Shown one piece after another: positions 1 through 8,794 of a stretch of 64,000 bases of DNA; position 1 is the first letter of the stretch, and each line of letters begins with the position of its first letter. Origin of the DNA: HRBIN30 sp964534275 (GTDB lineage: Bacteria; Desulfobacterota; Binatia; HRBIN30); assembly GCA_964534275.1 (NCBI GenBank), contig CAZHQG010000007.1, forward strand, positions 1 to 64,000, given 5' to 3'. The notes beneath the pieces were generated by a model, which made no database searches, was not told the DNA's origin, and worked only from the letters and a program-made list of their open reading frames with translations. A program made the translations under genes and the position numbers.

Positions 1-4
1 TCTG

Positions 5-856
5 GTGAGTTTGTCGGAGCGGTTGGCGGAGAAAACGGCGCACATGCGGAGCGCGGCGCTCGCAGTGCGCGAGGCGTTGCTCGAGTTGCAAGCTGTGCAC
101 GTGCGCATGGAACTCACACGCGACCGTCTGACCGAGCAGCGCGCCCGGCGTATCGAGGAATCGCTTGCGCGGCACCAAGCTGCGCTGGCAGATGCCCTGG
201 TGCGCTTGGTCGAAACCGGAGAAGCACTGACCCGCGCCGGCGAGGATCTCCAACGGGCCGCGTCGGCGCCCGGGGTCCGAGAGCGGCTCGGGCCACGGTT
301 GACTCGCCGCCGTGCCTGGGGAGTCGGTGTTGGACTGGGATTCAACATAGATGTCGGTGGAAAAACTCGCGTCGACACTGCGCGAATCGTGCGGGATCCA
401 GCCACCGGCGGCGAGGTGGTTCGGGTGGACCGTACGCGCACCGACGTTCCACGAGTCGTTGCCGAGGCCCATTATTTATTCCCACTCGGGAGGGGAGACG
501 GCCGTTCCTGTCAGGGGCCTGCTACGCGAAACGATGACGGCAAGGAAACATCCGCGGTTGGTTGCGGCGCCGAAGAAGCGGTTTCGCGTATCGGTGCAGG
601 GCCGTTTCTTGCACTGCAACCCGGCGACGATTTCATCGATGCCGTGGGGGCCGGTTTGATGCTCGGAATTCGAACGGGTGCACTGTTTCCCGACGACCGC
701 GTGCAAATTGGGGTGGGGTACTTTGCGGACCCGAACACGCGGGTTTTGGGTGACGGCTTCGCGCCGAATAAACCTCCGCCGCTGGGCGAGACGCAGGTGC
801 GTTACAAGGACGTGACGAAGAGCGGCATCCTGGTTTTGCTGACCTACGGCTTTTAA
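5..856 (+). CDS. Hypothetical protein, coiled-coil N-terminus; possibly 5'-truncated
   Basis: I do not recognise the family. From the GTG at position 5 it reads 283 residues, but the frame is open to the window edge, so the true start may lie outside. Residues 1-85 are rich in Ala, Glu, Arg and Leu and look helical or coiled-coil. Residues 100-283 are Gly-rich with alternating hydrophobic residues, and the protein ends in Tyr-Gly-Phe. A terminal Phe is typical of outer-membrane beta-barrel proteins, so the C-terminal part could be a small barrel or a periplasmic beta domain. That is inference. No signal peptide is visible in the retained part. The next gene is convergent, 88 bp away. Confidence 0.55.
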   Translation: MSLSERLAEKTAHMRSAALAVREALLELQAVHVRMELTRDRLTEQRARRIEESLARHQAALADALVRLVETGEALTRAGEDLQRAASAPGVRERLGPRLTRRRAWGVGVGLGFNIDVGGKTRVDTARIVRDPATGGEVVRVDRTRTDVPRVVAEAHYLFPLGRGDGRSCQGPATRNDDGKETSAVGCGAEEAVSRIGAGPFLALQPGDDFIDAVGAGLMLGIRTGALFPDDRVQIGVGYFADPNTRVLGDGFAPNKPPPLGETQVRYKDVTKSGILVLLTYGF

Positions 857-944
857 GCCTGGGGGTGTCGCTCGCCTCCATCGCTTTGCGAGTTGTTCTG
901 CCCAACGCTAACGCCGAAATCCACGGGGGGCCGCACGCCGCGCC

Positions 945-1793
945 TCAAGGCGACACGATCACGCGATACTTGCGGCGCAGTCGCTGCAAGCCGTCCTCGC
1001 GAGCTCGCGCCCGAGCTTCTTCGAGCCAGTCTTGCTCGACCCTCGCGCGGATGGCCGAAAAATCGGGTATCCGTGCTGGATGCCACGCGCGCACGCGCAC
1101 CACGTGCCAGCCAAACAACGACTGGATGGGTTCGCTCCAGCTTCCCACCGGGAGGTTGCGTAAGGCTTGGGTAAACGCGGCGCCAAAGGTGCGCTCCACC
1201 TCTTCCACGCTGCGGTCTTTCCAGTCGAGCCCGCGTAAAAACGGGCGCGACACGCTGGCAGGATCGGCTCCGTTCACGAGTCGCTCCCGCATCCCCAAGA
1301 CTTCCGGGGGCGGCGCGAGCTCCCCTTTCGTGGCACTCCCTCGTTCGATCGTATCTGCCTGCCAGTACGCGTGCTGAAAGGATACGCGTTCAGGCTCCTG
1401 ATAGCGTGCAGCGTTCTCTTCGAAGTAGCGTTGGAGCGATGCTTCATCCGGAGGATCGGCTGCGGCGTTGGCCTCGAGCAAGAAAGTCATCTTTTGCAGA
1501 AGCCGCCGCCGCACGATGGGGTCTCCAGAGTCGAGCCCTAAACGCAACGCCTCGCGCACCAAGATCTCCTGCTGCACGAAGTCGTTGATGAGGGCTTCGC
1601 GCTCTGCCTCGGTGGGTTCGCGGCCCCATTGTTCAGCAAACGTGCGCCCGAGCTCGATGACGTCTTCACGGGTGACGGTAATCGTCGAGTGATCTCCGGC
1701 GATGCGCTGCCAGGTAGCCAAAAGGATTGCGGCGAAGGCGAAGAACCAGACTGTCGGTTCGCGGAGCAAACGCGGGACGATGCGGTGCCTCAT
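945..1793 (-). CDS. Parvulin-type peptidyl-prolyl cis-trans isomerase, membrane-anchored
   Basis: Predicted to isomerise X-Pro bonds during folding of exported proteins (SurA/PpiC/PpiD type). The 282 residues begin with a basic stretch and a single hydrophobic segment (about residues 15-30), so the protein is probably anchored in the inner membrane facing the periplasm. A helical SurA-N-like part (about 45-130) precedes a parvulin domain that ends in the family signature FGWHVVRVRAW. The ATG lies 3 nt after the stop of the AidB-like gene on the same strand, so the two are probably cotranscribed and translationally coupled. The link between an isomerase and an acyl-CoA dehydrogenase is unexplained. 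It is shorter than SurA or PpiD and seems to carry a single rotamase domain. Confidence 0.8.
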   Translation of the reverse strand: MRHRIVPRLLREPTVWFFAFAAILLATWQRIAGDHSTITVTREDVIELGRTFAEQWGREPTEAEREALINDFVQQEILVREALRLGLDSGDPIVRRRLLQKMTFLLEANAAADPPDEASLQRYFEENAARYQEPERVSFQHAYWQADTIERGSATKGELAPPPEVLGMRERLVNGADPASVSRPFLRGLDWKDRSVEEVERTFGAAFTQALRNLPVGSWSEPIQSLFGWHVVRVRAWHPARIPDFSAIRARVEQDWLEEARARAREDGLQRLRRKYRVIVSP

Positions 1794-1796
1794 CCG

Positions 1797-3452
1797 TCAG
1801 GCAGGCAGACTTCGCTCGACGATCCGTTCTGCGGGGACATCGCGCGGAAGCGTCCCGAACGCGCGGCCCCCCTCTCTTGCGAGGCGCGAGCGGCAAAACG
1901 CTTCGGCGACCATGGGGTCGCTCGAACGAACGAGCAGCGAAGCTTGCAGGACCAAGGCCATTTGCTCGACAATGTGGCGTGCGCGGTACTGGATGGAGTC
2001 GAGGCTTTCGAGCTCCGAGCGGAGGCGCCGGACGGCTTCGTCGAGTTCCGGCACCCCCTGGCCTAGTGCAACCTCGGCGAAAAAGGCTGGCACGGTCTCC
2101 GGTTCCTTGCTCATGGCACGCAGAACGTCGAGACACATGACGTTGCCGGACCCCTCCCAAATGCCGTTCAGGGGCGCTTCGCGGTAGAGGCGGGGGAGTA
2201 TCGATTCCTCGACGTAGCCAGCGCCGCCGAGGCACTCGAGTGCTTCGGCGACCGTCACAGGAGTGCGCTTGCACACCCAGTATTTGATGACGGCGGTGGC
2301 GAGCCGAGCGAAGTGGCGTGCACCGGGATCACGGTGCAACTCGTCGTACGCTCGTGCCAACCGCATCATGGCTACGGTGGCCGCTTCACTTTCCAGGCAC
2401 AAGTCGGCCAGCACGTTCTGCATCAGAGGTTGTTCGACCAAGCGTTTTCCAAACGCCGAGCGGTGCCGGGTGTGGTGGATCGCCTGAGCGAGGGCTTGAC
2501 GCATCGCAGCCGCGGAACCGATGATGCAATCCAGCCGAGTGTGGTTGACCATTTCGATGATTGTCCGCACACCGCGGCCTTCTTCTCCCACCATGCGGCC
2601 CCACGCGCGGTCCAGTTCGATCTCGCTCGAAGCGTTGGATCGGTTGCCCAGCTTGTCTTTGAGGCGCTGAATAAAAATCGTGTTGCGCACGCCGTCCGGC
2701 CGCCACCGCGGAACGAGGAAGCACGAGAGCCCTTGTGGTGTGTAGGCGAGCATGAGGAAGGCGTCGCTCATTGGTGCAGAGCAAAACCACTTGTGTCCGG
2801 TGATCCAGTAGGCGGCACCTGGACCTCCCCGATCGATGGGCTCTGCGCGAGTGGTGTTGGCGCGTACATCCGAGCCCCCTTGCTTTTCGGTCATGGCCAT
2901 CCCGCAGATGACCCCACGCTTTTGGTTAGCTGGCAGAGACCGAGGATCGTACTCTCGCGAAACGATTCGTGGCTCCCACTCGGCTGCAAGTTCGGGTTGA
3001 TGCCGGAGTGCCGGCAGCACCGAGTAGGTCATCGAGATGGGACAACCGTGACCGGCCTCGACTTGTGACTGGAGGAAGAATTTTGCCGCCCGAGCCACAT
3101 GAGCACCTGGACGCGGGGTGCGCCACGGCAGCGCATGGAGTTCTTGGGCGACCGCCAGTTCCATCAGTTGGTGGTATGCGGGGTGGTACTCGACCTCGTC
3201 GATCCGGTTGCCGTATCGGTCGTAGTTCCGCAGCACCGGCGGGTACGTATTGGCCATCACCCCCCAGCGAAGTGGCTCTCCGGTAAGAATGCGCGCCAGC
3301 GCAGCGATGTCTTCACGGGCCCACGCGGCCCCTTCGCGGTCCACGGCCGCGGACAGGATGGGATCGGTGACAAACAAATCGTGCCCCTCGAAAGGCGGAG
3401 GCTGATTGATGACGTCGTGAGTTCGATGCGGCGGTACGATCACGTTCGACAT
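1797..3452 (-). CDS. aidB: AidB-like acyl-CoA dehydrogenase
   Basis: FAD-dependent acyl-CoA dehydrogenase superfamily protein of 551 residues, close in length to E. coli AidB (about 540). AidB-type motifs are easy to see: MTEKQGGSDVRANTTRAEP, GHKWFCSAPMSD, RLKDKLGNRSNAS, and near the C-terminus LPRLYREAPLNGIWEGSGN. AidB belongs to the adaptive response to alkylating agents in E. coli and has weak isovaleryl-CoA dehydrogenase activity. The physiological substrate here cannot be told. The start is set at the ATG at 3452 because AAGGAGG sits 8-9 nt upstream. An open frame extends 16 codons further but has no such site. It is divergent from the DoxX gene and leads a two-gene unit with the parvulin isomerase. 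Confidence 0.85.
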   Translation of the reverse strand: MSNVIVPPHRTHDVINQPPPFEGHDLFVTDPILSAAVDREGAAWAREDIAALARILTGEPLRWGVMANTYPPVLRNYDRYGNRIDEVEYHPAYHQLMELAVAQELHALPWRTPRPGAHVARAAKFFLQSQVEAGHGCPISMTYSVLPALRHQPELAAEWEPRIVSREYDPRSLPANQKRGVICGMAMTEKQGGSDVRANTTRAEPIDRGGPGAAYWITGHKWFCSAPMSDAFLMLAYTPQGLSCFLVPRWRPDGVRNTIFIQRLKDKLGNRSNASSEIELDRAWGRMVGEEGRGVRTIIEMVNHTRLDCIIGSAAAMRQALAQAIHHTRHRSAFGKRLVEQPLMQNVLADLCLESEAATVAMMRLARAYDELHRDPGARHFARLATAVIKYWVCKRTPVTVAEALECLGGAGYVEESILPRLYREAPLNGIWEGSGNVMCLDVLRAMSKEPETVPAFFAEVALGQGVPELDEAVRRLRSELESLDSIQYRARHIVEQMALVLQASLLVRSSDPMVAEAFCRSRLAREGGRAFGTLPRDVPAERIVERSLPA

Positions 3453-3585
3453 GCAGGGGTTCCTCCTTGTGGTTCCGAAACATGCCGCAGGTGAGGGCAA
3501 TGCGCTAGTGGGCGTCTGCCAAGAGCCCTGGTTGCGTCTACGCGACGTGGTCGGTTAATCAGCAGGTTCTTGGGAGGAGGTATGG

Positions 3586-3975
3586 ATGGATAGCGCCACA
3601 CTCGTTCGCTTTTTGGTGACGGCCTTTTTCGCGGTGACGTTCTTGCAATCCGGGTTGGACAAGGTGCTCGATCGCGACGGCAACCTGCAGTACTTGACGC
3701 AACACTTCGGCAACAGCCCCTTGGCTCCGTGGGTTCCCCAATTGCTGACCGCGATTACCGTCATCGAGCTGGTTGCCGGTGGACTCTGCGGGCTCGGGTT
3801 GCTGCTGTTCGACTTCCGGCATCCTGGGATGCGCGTTGCCGGGTGGGGCGTGGCGATGGCCGGAGTGGCGCTTTTGTGCTTGCTGTTCGGGCAGCGCCTG
3901 GCGAAGGATTATGCGGGAGCCGCGGTGATTGCCGCGTATTTTGCCCTTGTGCTGATTGGCCTTCGGGCATTTTGA
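3586..3975 (+). CDS. DoxX-family membrane protein
   Basis: A 129-residue integral membrane protein with about four hydrophobic segments (residues 7-20, 50-72, 82-100, 106-125) and the DoxX-type N-terminal pattern of a first helix followed by a short Gly/Leu/Asp-Lys segment (QSGLDKVLD). DoxX proteins are small inner-membrane proteins often linked to redox or thiol stress; the precise role varies. A GGGAGGAGG sequence lies just upstream. An ATG four nt earlier meets a stop after three codons, so the ATG at 3586 is the start. The flavin reductase gene begins 7 nt after its stop, so the two form an operon. Confidence 0.75.
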   Translation: MDSATLVRFLVTAFFAVTFLQSGLDKVLDRDGNLQYLTQHFGNSPLAPWVPQLLTAITVIELVAGGLCGLGLLLFDFRHPGMRVAGWGVAMAGVALLCLLFGQRLAKDYAGAAVIAAYFALVLIGLRAF

Positions 3976-3982
3976 GGAACCG

Positions 3983-4456
3983 ATGGCGGTCACCAAGGAA
4001 GACTTTCGCCGTTGGCTCGGGAATTTCGCTGCCGGGGTCACCGTGGTGACCACGCGCTCTCCGGACGGAACGCCGTACGGCCTCACGGCAACTGCGTTTA
4101 CGTCGGTGTCCCTCGACCCGCCGTTGGTGTTGGTGTGCGTAGACAAAAAGTCCGAAAGCTATCCGCATTTTCAGGCGTCCGGGGTGTTTGCGGTCAACTT
4201 TCTCGCGGCAGAACAAGAGGAGCACTCCCGCCGCTTTGCTGTCTCCGGAGGCGACAAATTTCGTGGGGTCCCGTACACGCCCGGGACCACCGGTGCGCCG
4301 CTGTTGCGGGACACTCTTGGCTTCGTGGAGTGTACCATCGAAGAAGTCGTGGAAGCCGGCGACCATACGATCTTCATCGGGCGTGTAGTTGCCGGCAGCG
4401 CGAACCCCGAAAAACGCCCGCTTTTGTACTTTCGCGGACAGTACCACCGACTCTAG
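3983..4456 (+). CDS. Flavin reductase-like FMN-binding protein (HpaC type)
   Basis: A 157-residue single-domain protein of the flavin reductase-like family. These bind FMN or FAD and reduce it with NAD(P)H, usually to supply a partner monooxygenase. Family signatures run through the sequence: FAAGVTVVTTRSPDG near residue 15, GLTATAFTSVSLDPPLVLVC around 35-55, FAVNFLAAEQ, and GDHTIFIGRVV near the C-terminus. The start is at 3983 because GAGGAACC precedes this ATG; the frame is open nine codons earlier inside the DoxX gene. No monooxygenase gene is adjacent, so the partner is unknown. Confidence 0.85.
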   Translation: MAVTKEDFRRWLGNFAAGVTVVTTRSPDGTPYGLTATAFTSVSLDPPLVLVCVDKKSESYPHFQASGVFAVNFLAAEQEEHSRRFAVSGGDKFRGVPYTPGTTGAPLLRDTLGFVECTIEEVVEAGDHTIFIGRVVAGSANPEKRPLLYFRGQYHRL

Positions 4457-4461
4457 ATGCT

Positions 4462-4484
4462 GCGCTCCACTCCTTGCGGAGCGC
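4462..4484 (+). terminator. Possible terminator hairpin after the flavin reductase gene
   Basis: GCGCTCC (4462-4468) and GGAGCGC (4478-4484) form a perfect 7-bp stem with a 9-nt loop just after the flavin reductase stop codon. There is no T-run behind it, so it is a weak intrinsic terminator at best. Confidence 0.4.
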
Positions 4485-4727
4485 GAGTGACAACCACATC
4501 ACGTTCGGTGCCGCCTGGCTCTATGCTTCTGCAGGGACGACGGCAAGCGATGGATGTCTTGAACGTTCCCCTTTTGCCGTCGTACGCGTACTTCGGGCAA
4601 GTGGAAGCCGAGGCGCACCGTTGTTCGGCAGCTCGGCGCACCCGCCGTCGCACAGGAACTCGCCGTTGAGACCGGCGCCGGAGAAAGCTCTTGGCTGACT
4701 CCGGAATGACTCGCCAAAGTAAAATAG

Positions 4728-4755
4728 TTGACAAAGAGCGCTGCCCCAGTACAAG
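4728..4755 (+). promoter_or_regulatory. Putative sigma70-type promoter
   Basis: A consensus -35 box TTGACA (4728-4733) and a -10-like TACAAG (4750-4755, four of six matches) are separated by 16 nt. The start codon of the Thr/Pro-rich secreted protein follows 25 nt later. Predicted from sequence only. Confidence 0.5.
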
Positions 4756-4780
4756 CTGGGCACCCGAGGGGTGAACGCCA

Positions 4781-7342
4781 ATGGTTTTTGAAGAGAAGGG
4801 CAGGTCCTGGGCTCGTACGTTGGTTATTGCCTTCACGGCGGCGTCTGGAATCGTTGCTTCGGTTGCGCGGGGGTTGCAAGCGGGCCCGAGCACGCCTGCT
4901 GCCTGCACCAATCAGTTCTTTTCGGGAGCGGCAACGGGGTGGAGCCAGCCGAATAACGCGCGCCTGTCTGACGATACGTATGCAACGGCAACGTTCGTCT
5001 CGACGGCAGACGGCAGCTTTACGAGCTGGCTTTTCTGCAACCAGTACGGCTTTACCTTGCCGAGCAACGCGGTGGTCGAGGGCATCCAGGTCGATATCGA
5101 GCGAAGCCAAGGCGTAAGCGGTGCTTCGGCTACGGACAAGTCGGTGAAAATCGGACTTGCAGGAGCGCAGAGTGCAGAGCGTGCGTCACCCGACTTTTGG
5201 CCGAGTTCAGACGCCGTAAAAACCTACGGCGGGCCGAATGATCTCTGGGGGCTGAGTTGGTCGCCCACGGACATCAACGCGAACACGTTCGGAGTTGCGA
5301 TTGCCGCAAAACAAGTTGGTTCCGTTGCGCCGCAGTTCCGCGTGGACTCTATGCAGATCACCGTTTTCTATTCGGTTCCGGGCACGGCGACTCCCACGGT
5401 CACGACAACGCCGACGCTGACCCCGACATTGCCTCCGACTGCCACACCTTCGGTCACGCACACCCTGCCGCCGTCGCCCACGACCACGAGTTCGCCAACT
5501 CCCACGGACACGGTAGTGCCCACTGCCACGGAGACACCTTCATTTACGCCTGCGGCGACAGATACACCGACGGACACGCCGACAGAGACGCCGACATTGC
5601 CGCCGAGTCCTACCCCCACGGAAGCGGCAACTCCCACAGCGACGGAGCCACCGAGCGTTACACCAACTCAAACACCCACCGCGACCACCAGCGAGACTCC
5701 GACCTCGACTTCTACGATGACCCCTTCGCCCTCTCGGACCGCTACACCCACATGGACACCATCCGCGGCTACGAACACACCAACACCCACACACACGGCA
5801 ACGTGGACCATGGTGATTACGGCCACGTTCCCACCCACACGTACGCCGACACCAACGGTAACGCACACTCCACTCGGTCCGGACACTTGCTGTCAGTTTA
5901 CGACTCCGATTCCTGTATGTGGTCAGGCATCGGGAGGAAGCTGCCCTTCGGGGAGTACCGACGTGCGGTTTGCTGCCTGCATTGGCGGGAGCTGCGCCAC
6001 CTTTACACCGAGAACGGGAACTCCGACCCCAACACCGACGGTGCTCTGTGGAAACTCCAAGATCGAACCTGGGGAAGATTGTGACCCACCAACTGGCCCG
6101 ACAGGTTGTTGTATAGCTTGCCACTACCGGCCAGCGGGCAGTGCCTGCGATCGCGACGGTGATCCTTGCACTGTAGACTGGTGCAACGCCGACGGGCAGT
6201 GCTTCCAAGCTGCAAATCTGCCTTCGGGCTGGAGCTGCGAGCGGGACGGAAATTTGTGCACGGCGGATGCATGCGATGGCAGCGGGGTGTGCTCCTTTGT
6301 CTCCAACGTTAGTGCTGGAATCCCTTGCGACGACAATCTGTTTTGTACCGGCTTCGACACCTGCGATGGATCAGGAACGTGCCTCCACACGGGGAATCCG
6401 TGCCCGGAAACGGAGTGTAACCGCTGCAACGAAGCTGCAGATAGCTGCTTCGATCCTGCGGGTACGCCGTGCACGAGCGACGGACGGGAATGCACTCGCG
6501 ACCAGTGCGACGGTGCAGGTACTTGCGCCCACCCGCCGCTACCTCCTGCACAGTGCGCCGCTGGTTATGCCGTGTTGGGTGACGGGCTCGTGAAAACTCG
6601 CCTTGGCTTCGGTGCGTTTGCCGGTGCTGGGGCGTGCAGTTCTGAAACTCTTCTGGGAGCGTCTTCCTTCGTCGACGGCGATGCGATCGGGATCCGTCGA
6701 CTATTTCTGGCACGGACCTGCGAAGTGCGCGGACGGTGCGTAACCGACACCGCCGTCATTTTCGGGAGCTCGTCGGCGGTGTGTACTGGAGGGCGGGACA
6801 CACATCCCAATCCCACACCACCGCGGCCCACGGCCGTAGAAGATTGCGAGTTCGCCTGGAACCGAATCCAGGCCCGCAAGTCCGTCTTGCTTCTGCCCAC
6901 GCCCGGCATCCCAGGCCCGTTGCTCGTGGATACGAATGGGACGACAACGGTGGATGTCAGCGGGCACGGCTCCTTGGTGAAGGTGGATGCGGGCATCTTC
7001 ACCTTGAAGCGAAACGCGACGCTCGTGATCCAAGGGGACAACGCAACGGAGGGGGTGGTGCTACGGGTGGCAAGCAACCTCACTCTCCGTTCGGACGCAC
7101 GGATTCTCACCTCCGGCATTCCCGACGGGCCGAACGGCAGCCCCGCGGAGCGCGTGCTCATCTTGGTCGGCGGAAAGGTGCGGTTGGCACGCAATACGAA
7201 AATCAGTGGAACGATCGTTGCCGAAGGGGATATCTCGCTTGGAACATTCTCTCGGGTGGAAGGAGCGGTGTTCGGCGGCGATCGAACAATCCGGCTGCAG
7301 CGAGGGGCGACCGTGATTCCCGCTCCATGGGTGCTCTGGTAG
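4781..7342 (+). CDS. Large secreted protein: Thr/Pro-rich stalk, Cys-rich repeats, beta-helix-like C-terminus
   Basis: An 853-residue protein of unknown function, probably exported (hydrophobic signal-like segment about residues 11-33). Visible parts: residues 35-200, a beta-rich domain beginning at a Cys; 203-366, a low-complexity tract dominated by Thr-Pro-Thr units with Ser and Ala; 423-585, Cys-rich modules that start with the Myxococcus-type motif CGNSKIEPGEDC and continue with four related units such as CERDGNLCTADACDGSGVC and CDDNLFCTGFDTCDGSGTC; 590-853, a beta-rich region with hydrophobic repeats resembling bactofilin or right-handed beta-helix stacks. The Thr/Pro tract resembles glycosylated stalks of surface proteins. 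A surface or matrix role is inferred. The start ATG has GAGGGG about 10 nt upstream and a promoter-like pair ahead of it. Confidence 0.75.
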   Translation: MVFEEKGRSWARTLVIAFTAASGIVASVARGLQAGPSTPAACTNQFFSGAATGWSQPNNARLSDDTYATATFVSTADGSFTSWLFCNQYGFTLPSNAVVEGIQVDIERSQGVSGASATDKSVKIGLAGAQSAERASPDFWPSSDAVKTYGGPNDLWGLSWSPTDINANTFGVAIAAKQVGSVAPQFRVDSMQITVFYSVPGTATPTVTTTPTLTPTLPPTATPSVTHTLPPSPTTTSSPTPTDTVVPTATETPSFTPAATDTPTDTPTETPTLPPSPTPTEAATPTATEPPSVTPTQTPTATTSETPTSTSTMTPSPSRTATPTWTPSAATNTPTPTHTATWTMVITATFPPTRTPTPTVTHTPLGPDTCCQFTTPIPVCGQASGGSCPSGSTDVRFAACIGGSCATFTPRTGTPTPTPTVLCGNSKIEPGEDCDPPTGPTGCCIACHYRPAGSACDRDGDPCTVDWCNADGQCFQAANLPSGWSCERDGNLCTADACDGSGVCSFVSNVSAGIPCDDNLFCTGFDTCDGSGTCLHTGNPCPETECNRCNEAADSCFDPAGTPCTSDGRECTRDQCDGAGTCAHPPLPPAQCAAGYAVLGDGLVKTRLGFGAFAGAGACSSETLLGASSFVDGDAIGIRRLFLARTCEVRGRCVTDTAVIFGSSSAVCTGGRDTHPNPTPPRPTAVEDCEFAWNRIQARKSVLLLPTPGIPGPLLVDTNGTTTVDVSGHGSLVKVDAGIFTLKRNATLVIQGDNATEGVVLRVASNLTLRSDARILTSGIPDGPNGSPAERVLILVGGKVRLARNTKISGTIVAEGDISLGTFSRVEGAVFGGDRTIRLQRGATVIPAPWVLW
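5386..5880 (+). repeat. Low-complexity Thr/Pro-coding tract
   Basis: About 495 bp of imperfect ACN-CCN repetition encodes the Thr-Pro-rich stalk (residues about 203-366) of the secreted protein. The repetition is degenerate at DNA level: the Thr and Pro codons vary while the amino-acid pattern is kept. This points to selection on the protein rather than recent slippage. Confidence 0.8.
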
Positions 7343-7432
7343 CTAGGGAGCTGTGTCTCGTAGAGCGAGGCTACTCGGCTACGTGTGCTTGGCGGACCGG
7401 TCGAGCGGCGCGCGCAGCGACGGGGGCCACCC

Positions 7433-8794
7433 TCAGGCGCGGCGACGTTTCTCTGCTTCGAGGGCGCGCTGCACGCAGGCGCGAAATTCACGGTGCCAGT
7501 TGGTCACTGTGCCGGCTTGCTTGAGATACGCGTCCAGCCCCATGAGGGCCCGGAGTAAAAAGACGCGGTGGCCTGGATCTTTAAAAATGCGGTGCTCGAT
7601 GGCGATCTTGGCGATTTCGATCCCTCGTTCGACCGTGTTGTAGTCCCGCGGGTGGTACGGGCGGTCGACAAGCAAGGGTTCGAAGACGATATGCATGATC
7701 CGGATCATGGGTGCCGGGTCTTGGTCCGGGTCTAGGTACTCGAGCGTAACGAAACATCGGGCCATGGTTTTCCTGTCGTCCTTCAGGAGCGCCTCTGCGA
7801 GATCGAGGTACGCACGCCGAATGTGCTCCGGGAAAATACGAATCGAGCCAAAGTCCAAAATCACCAGCTTCGGGTGATAGGTGACGAGATAGTTCCCTGG
7901 GTTCGGGTCGGTGTGCAGCGTCCCGTATTCGAAGATTTGCCGCCAAACCACGCGAAAGTATTTCTTGGCGACCCAGTCCTTCAATTCCTGGTCCACACCG
8001 GGGGCAAGAACGCTCGCCAGCGGATAGCCGTCGACGTACTCCATGGTGAGCACGCGCCGCGACGTGAGCTTGCGGTACACCTGCGGGATCACCACCTCCG
8101 GATCGTCGGCAAACATCGCTTGGAAACGTTCGATGTTTTTGGCTTCGTTCAAATAGTCCAGCTCTTCTTGGAGGCGCTCCTCGAGTTCGCGGTACACCTC
8201 GGAAGGGTCCACACGCTGGCGCATGACGTCCCGGGCAATCAAGGTAAACACGTTCAGTAACGCCTTGATGTTTTGCAAATCCTGCTTCACCGTGGCTTCC
8301 ACCCCGGGGTACTGGACCTTGACGACCACCTCTTCGCCCGAGTGCAAGCGCGCTCGGTGGACTTGCCCTAGCGACGCGGCTGCAAATGCCTCGGGATCGA
8401 ACCAGGCGTAGAGCTCCTCGGGCGGTTTCCCGAGTTCGCGCTCGATTTGCTCCCGGATGAGGTCGTACTCCATGGGAGGCACTTGCGACTGGACGGAGGA
8501 CAGAACCTGCAGGACCTCGGCAGGCAGGATGTCGTCGCGCATGGAGAGCATTTGCACGAGCTTGGTAAAGGCTCCGCGCAGTTCTTTGGATCGCTCCACG
8601 ATGCGCATCGCGTTCTTGATGTGGGTTTCGAGCAACGCCTTCTCGCGTTCCCCGGCTGACTGGAACGGTGCGCGAATCGCGTTCCATAAGTAACTCGTGC
8701 CCACAGAGGTGGCGAGCTCGCCGACTTTGAGCACACGCCGCGCGCGTCCGCTGGTAATTTGGTTGGCTTTCCCTTTGTGTTGGTCCGCGCCCAT
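7433..8794 (-). CDS. ABC1/UbiB-family atypical kinase (first copy)
   Basis: A 453-residue protein kinase-like (PKL) fold protein of the ABC1/AarF/UbiB family, which supports ubiquinone or other isoprenoid lipid metabolism, probably as an ATPase or kinase at the membrane. Visible motifs: the Ala-rich loop AAASLGQVH, the lysine strand VVVKVQYPG, the catalytic region HTDPNPGN and the metal-binding LDFGS. The N-terminal KxGQ motif, which normally guards the active site, reads KLVQ (residues 78-81), with Val in place of the Gly. A second family member lies at 14688-16355. It is transcribed alone, divergent from the SurA-N/DsbA fusion. No ubiquinone or menaquinone synthesis genes are nearby, so the quinone role is by family only. 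Confidence 0.85.
   Translation of the reverse strand: MGADQHKGKANQITSGRARRVLKVGELATSVGTSYLWNAIRAPFQSAGEREKALLETHIKNAMRIVERSKELRGAFTKLVQMLSMRDDILPAEVLQVLSSVQSQVPPMEYDLIREQIERELGKPPEELYAWFDPEAFAAASLGQVHRARLHSGEEVVVKVQYPGVEATVKQDLQNIKALLNVFTLIARDVMRQRVDPSEVYRELEERLQEELDYLNEAKNIERFQAMFADDPEVVIPQVYRKLTSRRVLTMEYVDGYPLASVLAPGVDQELKDWVAKKYFRVVWRQIFEYGTLHTDPNPGNYLVTYHPKLVILDFGSIRIFPEHIRRAYLDLAEALLKDDRKTMARCFVTLEYLDPDQDPAPMIRIMHIVFEPLLVDRPYHPRDYNTVERGIEIAKIAIEHRIFKDPGHRVFLLRALMGLDAYLKQAGTVTNWHREFRACVQRALEAEKRRRA

Larger units (their letters stand above)
4457..4780. other. Intergenic region with a 10-bp inverted repeat
   Basis: This 324-bp gap contains no convincing gene; the one 70-codon open frame is Arg-rich with no family signal. 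Besides the hairpin at 4462-4484 it holds a perfect 10-bp inverted repeat, ACGACGGCAA at 4537-4546 and TTGCCGTCGT at 4574-4583, with a 27-nt loop. Its right part holds the promoter proposed for the following secreted protein. Confidence 0.5.

Noticed and set aside
5368..5637. Minus-strand frame rich in Val-Gly repeats opposite the Thr/Pro tract
   Set aside because: It is the antisense of the ACN-CCN repeats and mirrors their periodicity. It has no start signal and no family match.
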